This document shows positions 55,328 to 63,987 of a stretch of DNA of 64,000 bases, piece after piece; within the stretch, counting starts at the first letter, position 1; each line of letters begins with the position of its first letter. Both the position numbers and the translations under genes were made by a program. Under the pieces are notes generated by a model. It did no database searches, had not been told where the DNA came from, and saw only the letters and a list, made by a program, of their open reading frames with translations. Origin of the DNA: Cytobacillus oceanisediminis 2691 (GTDB taxonomy: Bacteria > Bacillota > Bacilli > Bacillales > Cytobacillaceae); contig NZ_VEEP01000007.1 in NCBI RefSeq assembly GCF_007678455.1, positions 272,693 to 336,692 on the forward strand. The letters are read 5' to 3'.

Positions 55328-56464
55328 TTAAGGTTTCAACACGACTTTAATACATTCATCCATTTTTGTATCAAAAATTTCATAGCCATGTTTTGCTTCA
55401 CTAAGAGGAAGGACATGACTTACGACATCGCCTGGGTCAATCTTGCCAGTTGTTACCAGTTCGAACATGTATGGCATATAGTGGATGACAGGGGCTTGGC
55501 CGGAGCGGATATTGATATTCCGCTGCATAATATCTCCAAATGGGAAACCGTTATATCTGCCGCCGTAAACGCCTGTAACTTGGATTGTCCCGCCTTTACG
55601 CACTGCTTGTGAAGCCATAATAAATGGACTTAACGCTCCCCCTTGAAGCTTCATTCCGCTCGCAAGGAACTCCATATCAGTCATTTTGCCGTCCATACCA
55701 ACGGCATCAATGACAACATCAGCGCCGCCTTTGGTAATTTCTTTAAGATAACTTCCCACATTCTCATGGTCCTCAAAGTTAACAATTTCAACTTTGTTGG
55801 TACGTTTGGCGTGCTGTAGGCGATAATTGACATAGTCTACAGCAATGACACGCTTTGCTCCTTTTAACCAACAAAATTTTTGAGCAAAAAGGCCAACCGG
55901 ACCGCAGCCAAATACAATAACAGTATCTCCGGCCTTTACGCCTGCATTGTCAACACTCCAAAAACCGGTAGTCATCGCATCGGCAATAACTGTTAACTTT
56001 TCATCTGGTTCTTCACAAGTCTCAGGGATTTTGAAATGAGTAAAGTTGGCAAAGGGCACTCTTAAATATTCGGCTTGCCCACCGGGATAGCCACCCGTCG
56101 TACCAGAATATCCGAAATAGGCACCCATATCACCATTATCATTAGAATTATCACATTGGCTTTCCAAATGGTTTTTACAATAAATGCATTCCCCGCAGGC
56201 AATGTTAAAAGGAATAATAACACGATCCCCTTTTTTTACTTTCGTAACATTTGGTCCCACCTCTTCAACAATTCCCATCGGTTCATGACCGATAATATAG
56301 TCTTCTTGCATATTTGGAATCATTCCATGAATTAAATGTAAATCAGACCCACATATAGCTGTACTCGTAACTTTAATAATCATGTCATCTGGTTTTTCAA
56401 TCTTTGGATCTGGGACGTCTTTGACTACAACATTTTTAATACCTTGATACGTTACTGCCTTCAT
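55328..56464 (-). CDS. adhB: Zinc-type alcohol dehydrogenase
   Basis: 378 residues. Catalytic zinc ligands C38 and H60-E61 (ICGSDLHL, GHEPMG); structural zinc cysteines in CGECIYCKNHLESQC; NAD site VIVFGCGPVGLFAQ. The close match in place and length is B. subtilis AdhB, carried within the same coat gene cluster. It may act on aldehydes or alcohols in the spore or mother cell. GGAGG upstream. Confidence 0.92.
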   Translation of the reverse strand: MKAVTYQGIKNVVVKDVPDPKIEKPDDMIIKVTSTAICGSDLHLIHGMIPNMQEDYIIGHEPMGIVEEVGPNVTKVKKGDRVIIPFNIACGECIYCKNHLESQCDNSNDNGDMGAYFGYSGTTGGYPGGQAEYLRVPFANFTHFKIPETCEEPDEKLTVIADAMTTGFWSVDNAGVKAGDTVIVFGCGPVGLFAQKFCWLKGAKRVIAVDYVNYRLQHAKRTNKVEIVNFEDHENVGSYLKEITKGGADVVIDAVGMDGKMTDMEFLASGMKLQGGALSPFIMASQAVRKGGTIQVTGVYGGRYNGFPFGDIMQRNINIRSGQAPVIHYMPYMFELVTTGKIDPGDVVSHVLPLSEAKHGYEIFDTKMDECIKVVLKP

Positions 56465-56482
56465 TGGTTACAGCCTCCAGTG

Positions 56483-56851
56483 TTAGTGATCATCAGGTGT
56501 CCGGTCAAACATACCTTTTCTATTGGTCTCAACAGGAAAAAGATTCATTTTTCCAATCATCAATGTATTGTTAGCAGAGAGTTGATCTAGTTTATACTGT
56601 TCACTTAGTTCGTATGGATGGAACCATTTTTTATTAATCATTAGTTCTGAAATTTCTTGGTGCATGGCAATCCCTTGCATTAACTGTTTTCGTAAGAGGG
56701 CTCTAAGATCAGGTGATGCGGTCTCCGTTAATGCGACAGCGATATTGCGGACACCTTCTTTGGCACGAAGGAGTAAATCCATCGCAAATGTGGTATCTGC
56801 TAGCTCTGGTACGTGTAGCGAGTTTATAGGGTCTAAATAGTCATTATTCAA
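56483..56851 (-). CDS. yraF: CotF-like spore coat protein, YraF type
   Basis: 122 residues. [31 protein letters not shown] and [18 protein letters not shown] are the C-terminal half of the coat F domain. Starts at TTG with AAAGGAGG upstream. It lies 18 bases before adhB. Confidence 0.88.
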   Translation of the reverse strand: MNNDYLDPINSLHVPELADTTFAMDLLLRAKEGVRNIAVALTETASPDLRALLRKQLMQGIAMHQEISELMINKKWFHPYELSEQYKLDQLSANNTLMIGKMNLFPVETNRKGMFDRTPDDH

Positions 56852-56867
56852 TGAATTTGCCTCCTTT

Positions 56868-57113
56868 TCAATTTACTATTGGTGTTGGCCGGTTTTGAGG
56901 AACAGGAGCTTCAAAAGGTGCACGTTGATAAATTGCCTGTAATTCTTTTAGCGCTTGCATGGATTGTTCAACATCTTTTTTCATTAAATTTCTCAAATCC
57001 TGATCAAAAACCAATCCTTGCATTAGTTTTGATTTGGCTAAGCAAAGGGTTTTAAAATTTATAACTTCATGTAAATCCAATGACTCATGATCGGCTAATT
57101 TTTGATTATCCAT
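56868..57113 (-). CDS. yraG: CotF-like spore coat protein, YraG type
   Basis: 81 residues. [27 protein letters not shown] with Asp-Leu-Arg-Asn and Gln-Ala repeats, the N-terminal half of the coat F domain. First gene of the cluster. AGGAGGG upstream of ATG. A sporulation promoter is expected just upstream, but I could not pick it with confidence. Confidence 0.87.
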   Translation of the reverse strand: MDNQKLADHESLDLHEVINFKTLCLAKSKLMQGLVFDQDLRNLMKKDVEQSMQALKELQAIYQRAPFEAPVPQNRPTPIVN

Positions 57114-57137
57114 TTCTGATTACCCTCCTGATTTGTT

Positions 57138-57156
57138 AATACAATCAAATTGTATT
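57138..57156. promoter_or_regulatory. Palindrome before the coat gene cluster
   Basis: AATACAA-TCAAA-TTGTATT, a perfect 7-5-7 inverted repeat, 25-43 bases before the yraG start. Could be an operator or be chance in AT-rich DNA. Confidence 0.35.
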
Positions 57157-57383
57157 GTTCCAAAAGTAGGAGGAAAACATTCTTTAATGTTTTTTAAAAA
57201 TTGGTAAATTAGCTTAAATGGTTGGAACATTTATGCATTGTGTTGACTGAGGATGATTGTTGGGACGGTTTTTTCTTTTATTTTAAAAAATGTACAACTA
57301 GAAAAATCTGGTTGAACATAAAATAAGAAAGGAAGAAGAAATGCCTTATCCTTTTTACTCTCTTGTGATTAAGAACCCCAATC

Positions 57384-57839
57384 TTAAGAAAAATCGTATT
57401 TATTATTGAAGATACTTCTTATAACAGCTATTGAAAATCTGACCAATAAAAAGGAAAAAGAAAGCGAATAGAAAGTGGTTTTCCAATTCCACCCCTTTTT
57501 ATACTTAACAAGCTGTGTATTTTTTTCTAGCCATAGCTCAGTAATAGTCATCGGTACACTGAAATACAGAACTTTTAAAAGGCACTGAAGGATACGAGAA
57601 TCCTTAGTCAGTTGATTATAAAAGACACAAGAAATTGGGAAAAGTATGTAATCAAAAATAAAACTTGTTTTAACTCGTTTTGGAAATATGGTGGGATATT
57701 TAACATAACCTTTATTTACAACTAGTTGATCGACCAATGATGCATAATAACTTTTTATAAAGAAAACAAGGAGCCAGTCCTTTGCAAGTGGTTTTTTAAT
57801 TAAGTAAATAAAGGAACTAATACCAAAGAAATAAAGCAA
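57384..57839 (-). CDS. CBO0543-like membrane protein
   Basis: 151 residues with about four membrane helices; KYPTIFPKRVKTSFIFDYILFP and LWLEKNTQLVKYKKGWNWKTTF fit a family of Bacillus membrane proteins (CBO0543-like). Function unknown. The start is uncertain: TTG at 57839 has no clear binding site and the frame stays open about 30 codons further upstream without an ATG, GTG or TTG. Confidence 0.62.
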   Translation of the reverse strand: MLYFFGISSFIYLIKKPLAKDWLLVFFIKSYYASLVDQLVVNKGYVKYPTIFPKRVKTSFIFDYILFPISCVFYNQLTKDSRILQCLLKVLYFSVPMTITELWLEKNTQLVKYKKGWNWKTTFYSLSFSFLLVRFSIAVIRSIFNNKYDFS

Positions 57840-57971
57840 TTTTATAATTTTCGCCCCATGTTTAGCACTTCCATAAGATAGGTTATCTCTTATACTGGTG
57901 GTTATACTTAGGACCTTCGAGGGGATTAGTTAAGTAAACAATGTAGAGAAAGGGGGGTTAATCAGTGATTA

Positions 57972-57996
57972 ATAAAAAAAGCGATGAAATCATCGC
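57972..57996 (-). terminator. Terminator of the 47-residue gene
   Basis: On the minus strand GCGATGA-TT-TCATCGC followed by TTTTTTTATT. It starts 16 bases after the stop of the small gene. Confidence 0.88.
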
Positions 57997-58011
57997 CATC
58001 TTTAAGCATCT

Positions 58012-58155
58012 TTATTTTGAACGTTCCTTATGATAAATATAATCTACCCGTTCCTTAGTTTTCATAAGTAGTGAAGCCAAAATTGCAGTGTAGATTGATG
58101 TTAAAAGCATTGCAATCATTCCTATACCAAACAAATTATTATTATTACCATACAT
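58012..58155 (-). CDS. Small single-span membrane protein (47 residues)
   Basis: Reads MYGNNNNLFGIGMIAMLL then TSIYTAILASLLMKTKERVD and YIYHKERSK. One membrane helix (about 9-30) and a charged tail. AAGGTGG lies before the ATG at 58155 and a strong terminator follows the stop, so it is likely a real gene. Not recognised. A second short open frame just upstream on the same strand (ending in EEGGGTNVW near 58145) overlaps its start but has no sure start codon. Confidence 0.6.
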   Translation of the reverse strand: MYGNNNNLFGIGMIAMLLTSIYTAILASLLMKTKERVDYIYHKERSK

Positions 58156-58289
58156 TAGTACCACCACCTTCTTCTTTTAATGTTGCAACAATATTTTGCT
58201 CTTGAACCTTATTTTTATTCAAAAGAATCAAGGGATTTTTGCATTTTGGTTGTGATGTCTATCACTCCTTTGATTCAACCAAACGGAAA

Positions 58290-58345
58290 GACTAAGCACC
58301 TTTTTTATCGAACTTCTTATTATACGAACGGAGCAGGTTAGTTCA
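58290..58345. repeat. Part of the dispersed repeat
   Basis: AACTTCTTATTATACGAACGG and GCAGGTTAGTTCAATAA match the end part of the repeat family (TTCTTATT.AACGAACGG...CAGTTTAGTTGAATAA). Confidence 0.45.
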
Positions 58346-58419
58346 ATAAATTGGAAGGAAAAAGGGATATAAAAAGGGAATTACTTAATAAATCATACTA
58401 AATAAAGGAGAGGTAGTTT

Positions 58420-58794
58420 ATGAGTAATTCATTTATTGAACAAGTACATTATATTAGAATTCCGGTAAAAAACTTGGAGCAGTCTGCACAATGGTATAGA
58501 GATATACTAGGGCTTCAATTATTAACAATTACTGAGGATCCATTTGCCATTATAAAAGTTAATGAGGGACCATTTTTACTTATCTTAGTTCCTACTGAAG
58601 ATGATACATTTGCACATTTCACAATTGGTAATGTCCCAGCCTTTAGCATTGGTTTTACAAGTCCAGAACTATCTAAGTTTCATACACACCTTATTGAAAA
58701 GGGTGTTAAGGTTGAGGATATAAAAGAGGATAATGGACATGCCTATTTCAATTTTTTTGATTTAAATGGCAATAAACTTCAGGTGCACTGGTAA
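58420..58794 (+). CDS. VOC-family (glyoxalase-fold) protein 1
   Basis: 124 residues. VHYIRIPVKNLEQSAQWYRDILGLQLL at the start and HAYFNFFDLNGNKLQVHW at the end are the two beta-alpha-beta units of a VOC domain. Metal ligand candidates are H in the first strand and the acid in the last. Enzyme or resistance protein of unknown substrate. AAAGGAGAGG upstream. Confidence 0.85.
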   Translation: MSNSFIEQVHYIRIPVKNLEQSAQWYRDILGLQLLTITEDPFAIIKVNEGPFLLILVPTEDDTFAHFTIGNVPAFSIGFTSPELSKFHTHLIEKGVKVEDIKEDNGHAYFNFFDLNGNKLQVHW

Positions 58795-58917
58795 GGAATA
58801 TATATAAAGGTAATATTCGGTGGAAGGTCACTCTTATACTAAAAGGGCATTTTTTTTAGAATGCTTTTTTTAAGTAAAGGGGCAGTTTAGTTGATTAACG
58901 GTTACTAAAACAGTATA

Positions 58918-58955
58918 AAATACTTACTTTAAGGCAGGAAGTAAGTATTTTTTTG
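58918..58955 (+). terminator. Terminator after VOC gene 1
   Basis: AAATACTTACTT pairs with AAGTAAGTATTT, followed by T4. It lies 120 bases after the gene. Confidence 0.85.
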
Positions 58956-59004
58956 TTGAATAATTAAATTTAGTATATTTTGGAATTTTGGAGGGGGCAG
59001 AAAA

Positions 59005-59424
59005 ATGGATGAGCAATTACTAAGGATAGGCACAACTTATATACCAGTGACTAAGGTAGACCTTTCTACTGATTGGTATGTAAATAAGCTAGGAGCAGAG
59101 TTAAGCTACAAAGATCAAGACAAAGCTATTTTAAACTTTGCCAATCAAAGTATTTTTCTTGTAAAATCTAATGAAAATCAAAGCTCCAATTTCATTGATA
59201 TTTACGGTAATGAGCGTTTTTCGTTAACATTCGAAGTTAATGGATTAAATGCCTTGGAAGCAATACATAAAAGATTCAGGCAAAGTGAAATTAGAGTTGG
59301 AGAGATTGAAAACAGAGGACACTCAGGAAGAAATTTCGTTTTTTATGATTTAGATGGTAATAAATTTGATGTATGGAGTGAACTAAGTCCAATCTTTAAA
59401 GAAAAATATCTCAATTCCAAATAG
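59005..59424 (+). CDS. VOC-family protein 2
   Basis: 139 residues. TTYIPVTKVDLSTDWYVNKLGAELSY and GRNFVFYDLDGNKFDVW mark the VOC fold. GGAGGGGG upstream of the ATG. Same family as three neighbours; substrate unknown. Confidence 0.84.
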   Translation: MDEQLLRIGTTYIPVTKVDLSTDWYVNKLGAELSYKDQDKAILNFANQSIFLVKSNENQSSNFIDIYGNERFSLTFEVNGLNALEAIHKRFRQSEIRVGEIENRGHSGRNFVFYDLDGNKFDVWSELSPIFKEKYLNSK

Positions 59425-59662
59425 ATAATTTAATGAGAAGGCGATGTTTTAATAAGGCATAGCCTCCTCTTTGTTCCATAACGGGAACGTTTGTGAGTTG
59501 AAGATCCACCAGGGATCGGCAGCTCTTTTTTCTTATCGATTAAAGGGGAAGATTAGTCAAATAAATTAACCTAAAAACACTTGACCTTAAACTTACTTTA
59601 ACCTTTAGAATGAAATTGGTAGAACATACCGAATCAGAAATTAGAAAGTAGGGGTGCGACAG

Positions 59663-60481
59663 ATGACATTCCGTTGGGATGGCGGTTTTATTATGGTATC
59701 ATGGGATAAATTTGAAGAGGGAGTGGAATGGTATACCAAGCATATGGGGTGGTCTTGTTTGGACCAGGTAATTACTCCAGTGGGGAAAAAGGCTTTTCTT
59801 AAAATGCCAAGATTAGGTGTTGTAACTTTAAAATCTTTTGAGTCTGATATGGAGCATTTTAAAGCTGATAATGACTTTGAAGGCAACATGAGAATAGGTT
59901 TCGAGATAACGAACCTCAAGGAAACACTAAACTATTTTGATAGGGAAGGAATTAATGTTACAGAACTGAAAACATTACCTGATGGGCAAGTTAGTTTTGA
60001 TATTACTGGATTTGAGAACGCTAGGCTTACAGCTGTTTATAATAAAAGTATTGAAGGAGAATTTCTTACATCAAGAATAACAGGATTCAGTGATGTAAAT
60101 GTAAGAATAGGAGTGCGTGATATCGACAGAGCTATATCTTGGTATAAGGAATACCTTGGAGTGAAATTAGTAAAACAATACAATAAAGATTTTGCTCACC
60201 TGCATATTGAAGACGCTTATGATTGGATGCAGCTTTCTGAAGTGTTCTATGATAATATTTGGCTGGAAAAGCTTGAACATGAATATTTTAGAAAGGCTAA
60301 CCCTGCTGTGAGAAATTATTTTGATATCCGACCAGAAGTATTTAATGATACCTACAACCATTTAAAACTAAAAGGGGTGGAATTGTCTGAAGTTGCAGGT
60401 GATCCAAAAAATGGGTGGGCAGGCTTTCATTTTTTTGACTTAGATGGTAACCGTATAAATGTTTGGTCATATCCTTTCTAA
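59663..60481 (+). CDS. Two-domain VOC-family protein
   Basis: 272 residues with two VOC units (about 1-130 and 135-272). The second is clear: FSDVNVRIGVRDIDRAISWYKEYLGVKLV to GFHFFDLDGNRINVWS. The first is more diverged (GGFIMVSWDKFEEGVEWYTKHMGWS). ATG at 59663 behind AGGGGTG; the GTG at 59654 lies in that site. The MerR gene begins 19 bases later, so the two are an operon. Confidence 0.83.
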   Translation: MTFRWDGGFIMVSWDKFEEGVEWYTKHMGWSCLDQVITPVGKKAFLKMPRLGVVTLKSFESDMEHFKADNDFEGNMRIGFEITNLKETLNYFDREGINVTELKTLPDGQVSFDITGFENARLTAVYNKSIEGEFLTSRITGFSDVNVRIGVRDIDRAISWYKEYLGVKLVKQYNKDFAHLHIEDAYDWMQLSEVFYDNIWLEKLEHEYFRKANPAVRNYFDIRPEVFNDTYNHLKLKGVELSEVAGDPKNGWAGFHFFDLDGNRINVWSYPF

Positions 60482-60500
60482 GATAAAAGGGGGAAGAGTT

Positions 60501-61271
60501 TTGGAAATGACAATTAATAAGTTTTCCGAACGAACAGGTCTATCACCAAGCACTCTTCGATTCTATGACCAAAAAAAATTGTTAGAACCGCTTAAGAGGT
60601 TAGAGAATGGATATAGAATATATTCAGAAAATCAAGTTGAAAAGGCCTTAATCATCCATTCCCTCCGGCTAGCAGATATAAAGATTGAAGAAATATATCA
60701 GTTTCTGCAAGTAGATGAAGGAGAGAAGCAGCAATTAATCTCTGCATGGAGAGAAGAAGTTGAAGCAAAGTTATCTTCATTAAATATTGCTAAACAATAC
60801 TTAAATGGTTTGAATTATAAAGAGCAACATATGCACCTAATTAAATGGGCTTCTCCAACTACATTTGTCTGGTTTAGACATGTGGTACCCAGAATGATAA
60901 ACCCTTTTCAATCTGTAATGAAGGATGATATAGATAGTTTGAAAAAATTAGGGATAGATGTGCGGCCTGGAATATTTATAAGGACACTAGATTCGAAAGG
61001 CGCTTCAATGGTGGGAGAGGTAGGTTTTATCTTAAATGAAGAGATTTCCTCCGATTCATTAAAAAGTGATAGTAATATCTATATAGAACAATTGGAGCCC
61101 ACATTATATGCAACAATGAATTTTAATGTCTATGACCAGTTTATCTGCTTTAATTTTATCAAGTTAGTTCACCGTTTTGGTTTTAACACTAAAGGAATTA
61201 AGTTAGAAAAATTTGAATCACCGAATGCGCAAACGTTTAGTTACATGATTCCTCTTTTAATACAAAGTTAG
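60501..61271 (+). CDS. MerR-family regulator with GyrI-like domain
   Basis: 256 residues. INKFSERTGLSPSTLRFYDQKKLLEPLKRLENGYRIYSENQ is the MerR winged helix, followed by a coiled coil and a C-terminal domain of about 150 residues like GyrI/effector-binding domains. No metal-binding Cys, so a drug-type MerR is likely. TTG at 60501 has AAGGGGG seven bases upstream; ATG at 60507 is the alternative. It probably controls the preceding VOC genes. Confidence 0.8.
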   Translation: MEMTINKFSERTGLSPSTLRFYDQKKLLEPLKRLENGYRIYSENQVEKALIIHSLRLADIKIEEIYQFLQVDEGEKQQLISAWREEVEAKLSSLNIAKQYLNGLNYKEQHMHLIKWASPTTFVWFRHVVPRMINPFQSVMKDDIDSLKKLGIDVRPGIFIRTLDSKGASMVGEVGFILNEEISSDSLKSDSNIYIEQLEPTLYATMNFNVYDQFICFNFIKLVHRFGFNTKGIKLEKFESPNAQTFSYMIPLLIQS

Positions 61272-61446
61272 TGTTAAAGCGGAATATATTGTTAGACTAA
61301 GGGGTCGATATTCAAGAACAGCTGCCAAATGTACCAGGTGGCTTTTTCTTATTGAACAAATAATAATGCAGTTTGCTAAAGAAGGTTTACATAACAAATG
61401 TGTAGAATTGTAAACGTAATACAAATTTTAACAAGGAGCTGGATAT

Positions 61447-61824
61447 ATGACAACTGCCCTCTTTAAAGGTATGGAAGGAGTTTTTATTCCTGTTACAGAT
61501 CCTCAATTGTCTGCAGAATGGTATGAGGACATACTTGGATTTAAACTGATTTATATTGAAGAAGATGCAGCCGTGATGCGTATTGGAGAACAATCCCCAA
61601 CAGTAGTGTGTTTGGTTAAAACCGCAAATCATCAACCAATGAAGTTTCCAGAAAATAATTTTGGGGTGGGGAAATACTATAATTTTATTCCTAATGATAT
61701 AGAAGAAACCCACAAACTCTTACTGGAGAAGGAAGTAAAAGTAAATCCAATTGGTGGAGATGGAGCAACTAAATTTTTTACTTTTTATGATCCAGATAAT
61801 AATCCTTTAGGGGTTTGCCAATAG
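61447..61824 (+). CDS. VOC-family protein 3
   Basis: 125 residues. MEGVFIPVTDPQLSAEWYEDILGFKLIY and KFFTFYDPDNNPLGVCQ. AAGGAG upstream. A further VOC protein in the cluster. Confidence 0.84.
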   Translation: MTTALFKGMEGVFIPVTDPQLSAEWYEDILGFKLIYIEEDAAVMRIGEQSPTVVCLVKTANHQPMKFPENNFGVGKYYNFIPNDIEETHKLLLEKEVKVNPIGGDGATKFFTFYDPDNNPLGVCQ

Positions 61825-61847
61825 AATCTTATTATAGGTTAATTTTT

Positions 61848-61872
61848 GAGGTGCCAACAGCACCTCTTTTGT
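61848..61872 (+). terminator. Terminator of VOC gene 3
   Basis: GAGGTGC-CAACA-GCACCTC followed by T4. Confidence 0.85.
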
Positions 61873-61970
61873 TTGTGGAACGAACGAAGCAGTTTAGTTG
61901 AATAAAAGGAGATAATAATGTCACTGTTGAATAAATATAGCATTAATTAATTTTTCGGGGAGGTGTGAGA

Positions 61971-62789
61971 ATGGGCTTAGTTGTGGATAAAGGATTAGCA
62001 GAGAGGCTGGAGAATTCAGAAATTGATACTTTAAGCTCTAGGTTAACAGAAATGCAAAAAATAGATGGGAATCCAATGAAAGTTGAAATTCAAAAGTTTG
62101 GCAATGCAACTGCATTCTCGGTAAAGAACATACCTGGTCCATCCTTCAACACGGTTAAGGGGCTAAGAAAGGGTGATGAAAATCAAATAGGTAAGATAAT
62201 AGATTTTTATAAGCAAAAAGAAATTCCTGTACGATTTGAATTAACTCCAGGACATACTTCTCCAGAATTACTAACCCACCTCAGTGAAACTGGTTATTAT
62301 CATAATGATTTTCATACAACTCTTTATGCGTCTCGCTCAAACGAATTAAAACCAAGCTATGTATTAGGTGACCAAAAAATTGTTATCCGTAAGTTAAAAA
62401 GTAACGAATTTGATACTTTTGCAGAAATCTACACAAAGGGTTTTGAAATGCCACCGTTCTTAAAAAGTGGAATAGCACAAAATAATGAAATACTTTATAA
62501 CATAAAAAATTGGGCATTTTATCTAGCCAGCTATGAAAAAGAACCTGCTGGAATTGGAGTTTTGTTCATAAAAGACCGTATAGCTACGTTAGCTGCAGCG
62601 ACAACATTACCGACATTTAGAAAAAAAGGTATACAAAGTGCATTAATAAAGTATCGTATCTACCAAGCATATCTAAAAAAATGCGATTTAATTGTGGGAC
62701 AAGCAAAATTTGGCTCAGTCAGTCAAAATAATATGGAGAGAGCGGGATTGAGTATAGCTTATACAAAAGCAATATGGGTTAAAAAGTAA
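61971..62789 (+). CDS. GNAT-family acetyltransferase
   Basis: 272 residues. The C-terminal half is a GNAT domain with AAATTLPTFRKKGIQSALIKYRIYQAY and the ending QNNMERAGLSIAYTKAIW. The N-terminal half resembles a second, degenerate GNAT unit, as in some tandem GNAT enzymes. GGGGAGG lies seven bases before the ATG at 61971. Substrate unknown. Confidence 0.84.
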   Translation: MGLVVDKGLAERLENSEIDTLSSRLTEMQKIDGNPMKVEIQKFGNATAFSVKNIPGPSFNTVKGLRKGDENQIGKIIDFYKQKEIPVRFELTPGHTSPELLTHLSETGYYHNDFHTTLYASRSNELKPSYVLGDQKIVIRKLKSNEFDTFAEIYTKGFEMPPFLKSGIAQNNEILYNIKNWAFYLASYEKEPAGIGVLFIKDRIATLAAATTLPTFRKKGIQSALIKYRIYQAYLKKCDLIVGQAKFGSVSQNNMERAGLSIAYTKAIWVKK

Positions 62790-62800
62790 AAATTCACTGA

Positions 62801-62874
62801 TGGGTGCGTTGATCCAGGAAAGATTACTGAACTTTTTTGCTGGATGCCTTATTAAGCTAAAGGTGTTAGTTGAA
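62801..62874. repeat. Dispersed repeat, copy at 62.8 kb
   Basis: TGGGTGCGTTGATCCAGGAA then AGATTACTGAACTTTTTTGC and GCCTTATTAAGCTAAAGG. Confidence 0.6.
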
Positions 62875-63024
62875 GAATGGTGTTTAATTTTATTATTGGA
62901 CCATTAATTGTAACTTTACAATGTTACAATTAAATTATAATACGATTTATTCTTCTAGCAATATTGGTGTATCATCGAGAAAGTCTCTGTTATACAATAA
63001 TTATCTTAAGAGGATGAAAAATTA

Positions 63025-63804
63025 ATGAATGAATGGAGTAAAATTATAGTATATATTTTAAGTGGTTCAGGATTGGTAACAGCATTAATAACGCTATTTA
63101 AACAAAGAACAATTATGAAATGGAGCAATAGGTATCAAAGGCAAATTGAATCGCTTAAAGGGGATATTCATAAAAACAATGAGATAATGAATTCCTCGCT
63201 AAACATTTTCTCTCAAGGATACAATCAAGCTCAAGAAAAGAGATCAGCCGCAATTGAGGAAATGTGGGATAAAGTTCTTAAAATTAGAGAATCTTCATCT
63301 AAGATAGTGACATTCTATACTCTTTTTTTGCCCGAAGAATACAACAACGAGGAAAATATGTATCTTACCTCGTTGAAAATGCATTTACCCTCAGAGGAAG
63401 AATTGGTCAATTTTATTGGAAGTATGGATGAATTAGAAAAGAAAAGACCATATTTAGGAGAAAAATTATGGATCTTATTTACAATATATAGAGCATTTTC
63501 TGGGCGTCTAGTAATAATTTTTAAAAGAAGTGTTAATGAAAGAAATATCAAGCGATGGCATCAAGATAGAGGATTAATGCAACTTTTAGAAGCTGCATTG
63601 ACCAAAAAAGAATACGAAGAATATACAAGAAATAAGCTAGGACAACATCATTCTTTGACTGAGGCAATAAATATTATTGAACAAAAAATACTTAAAGAAT
63701 TTAATAACACATTATCGGGTACTTATGCATCTGAAGAAAGCTTCCAGCAGGCAAGGAAAATACAGAATTTATTGAGCGAACTAGAACAAGGAACAAAAAT
63801 TTAA
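63025..63804 (+). CDS. Hypothetical membrane-anchored helical protein
   Basis: 259 residues. One N-terminal membrane helix (about 8-26), then a long helical, Lys/Glu-rich part with probable coiled coil (about 35-80). No recognised domain. GAGG upstream. Confidence 0.65.
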   Translation: MNEWSKIIVYILSGSGLVTALITLFKQRTIMKWSNRYQRQIESLKGDIHKNNEIMNSSLNIFSQGYNQAQEKRSAAIEEMWDKVLKIRESSSKIVTFYTLFLPEEYNNEENMYLTSLKMHLPSEEELVNFIGSMDELEKKRPYLGEKLWILFTIYRAFSGRLVIIFKRSVNERNIKRWHQDRGLMQLLEAALTKKEYEEYTRNKLGQHHSLTEAINIIEQKILKEFNNTLSGTYASEESFQQARKIQNLLSELEQGTKI

Positions 63805-63814
63805 GTGTTTCACC

Positions 63815-63885
63815 AATGGGTGCGTTAATCCAGAAGGATTAGCCACCTTTTTTGTTGAATCCTTTATTAAACAAAACCAGCTAAT
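63815..63885. repeat. Dispersed repeat, copy at 63.8 kb
   Basis: TGGGTGCGTTAATCCAGAAGG then ATTAGCCACCTTTTTTGTTG and TCCTTTATTAAACAAAACC. Confidence 0.6.
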
Positions 63886-63953
63886 AGTTTGTCAATATTT
63901 TTCATTAAAATCTAAAATTCAACCGTGATATACTAAAAAAGGGTATACCAAAT

Positions 63954-63987
63954 AACCTTCATATTCTTAGAATTGGAAGGTTTTTCG
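63954..63987 (+). terminator. Hairpin at the window end
   Basis: AACCTTC pairs with GAAGGTT, with ATTC-TTA-GAAT inside, followed by T3. Confidence 0.6.

Noticed and set aside
58145..58260. Short minus-strand frame ending EEGGGTNVW upstream of the 47-residue gene
   Set aside because: Protein-like and overlapping the next start, but with no start codon at a proper distance from the AAAGGAG at about 58264; left as a note.
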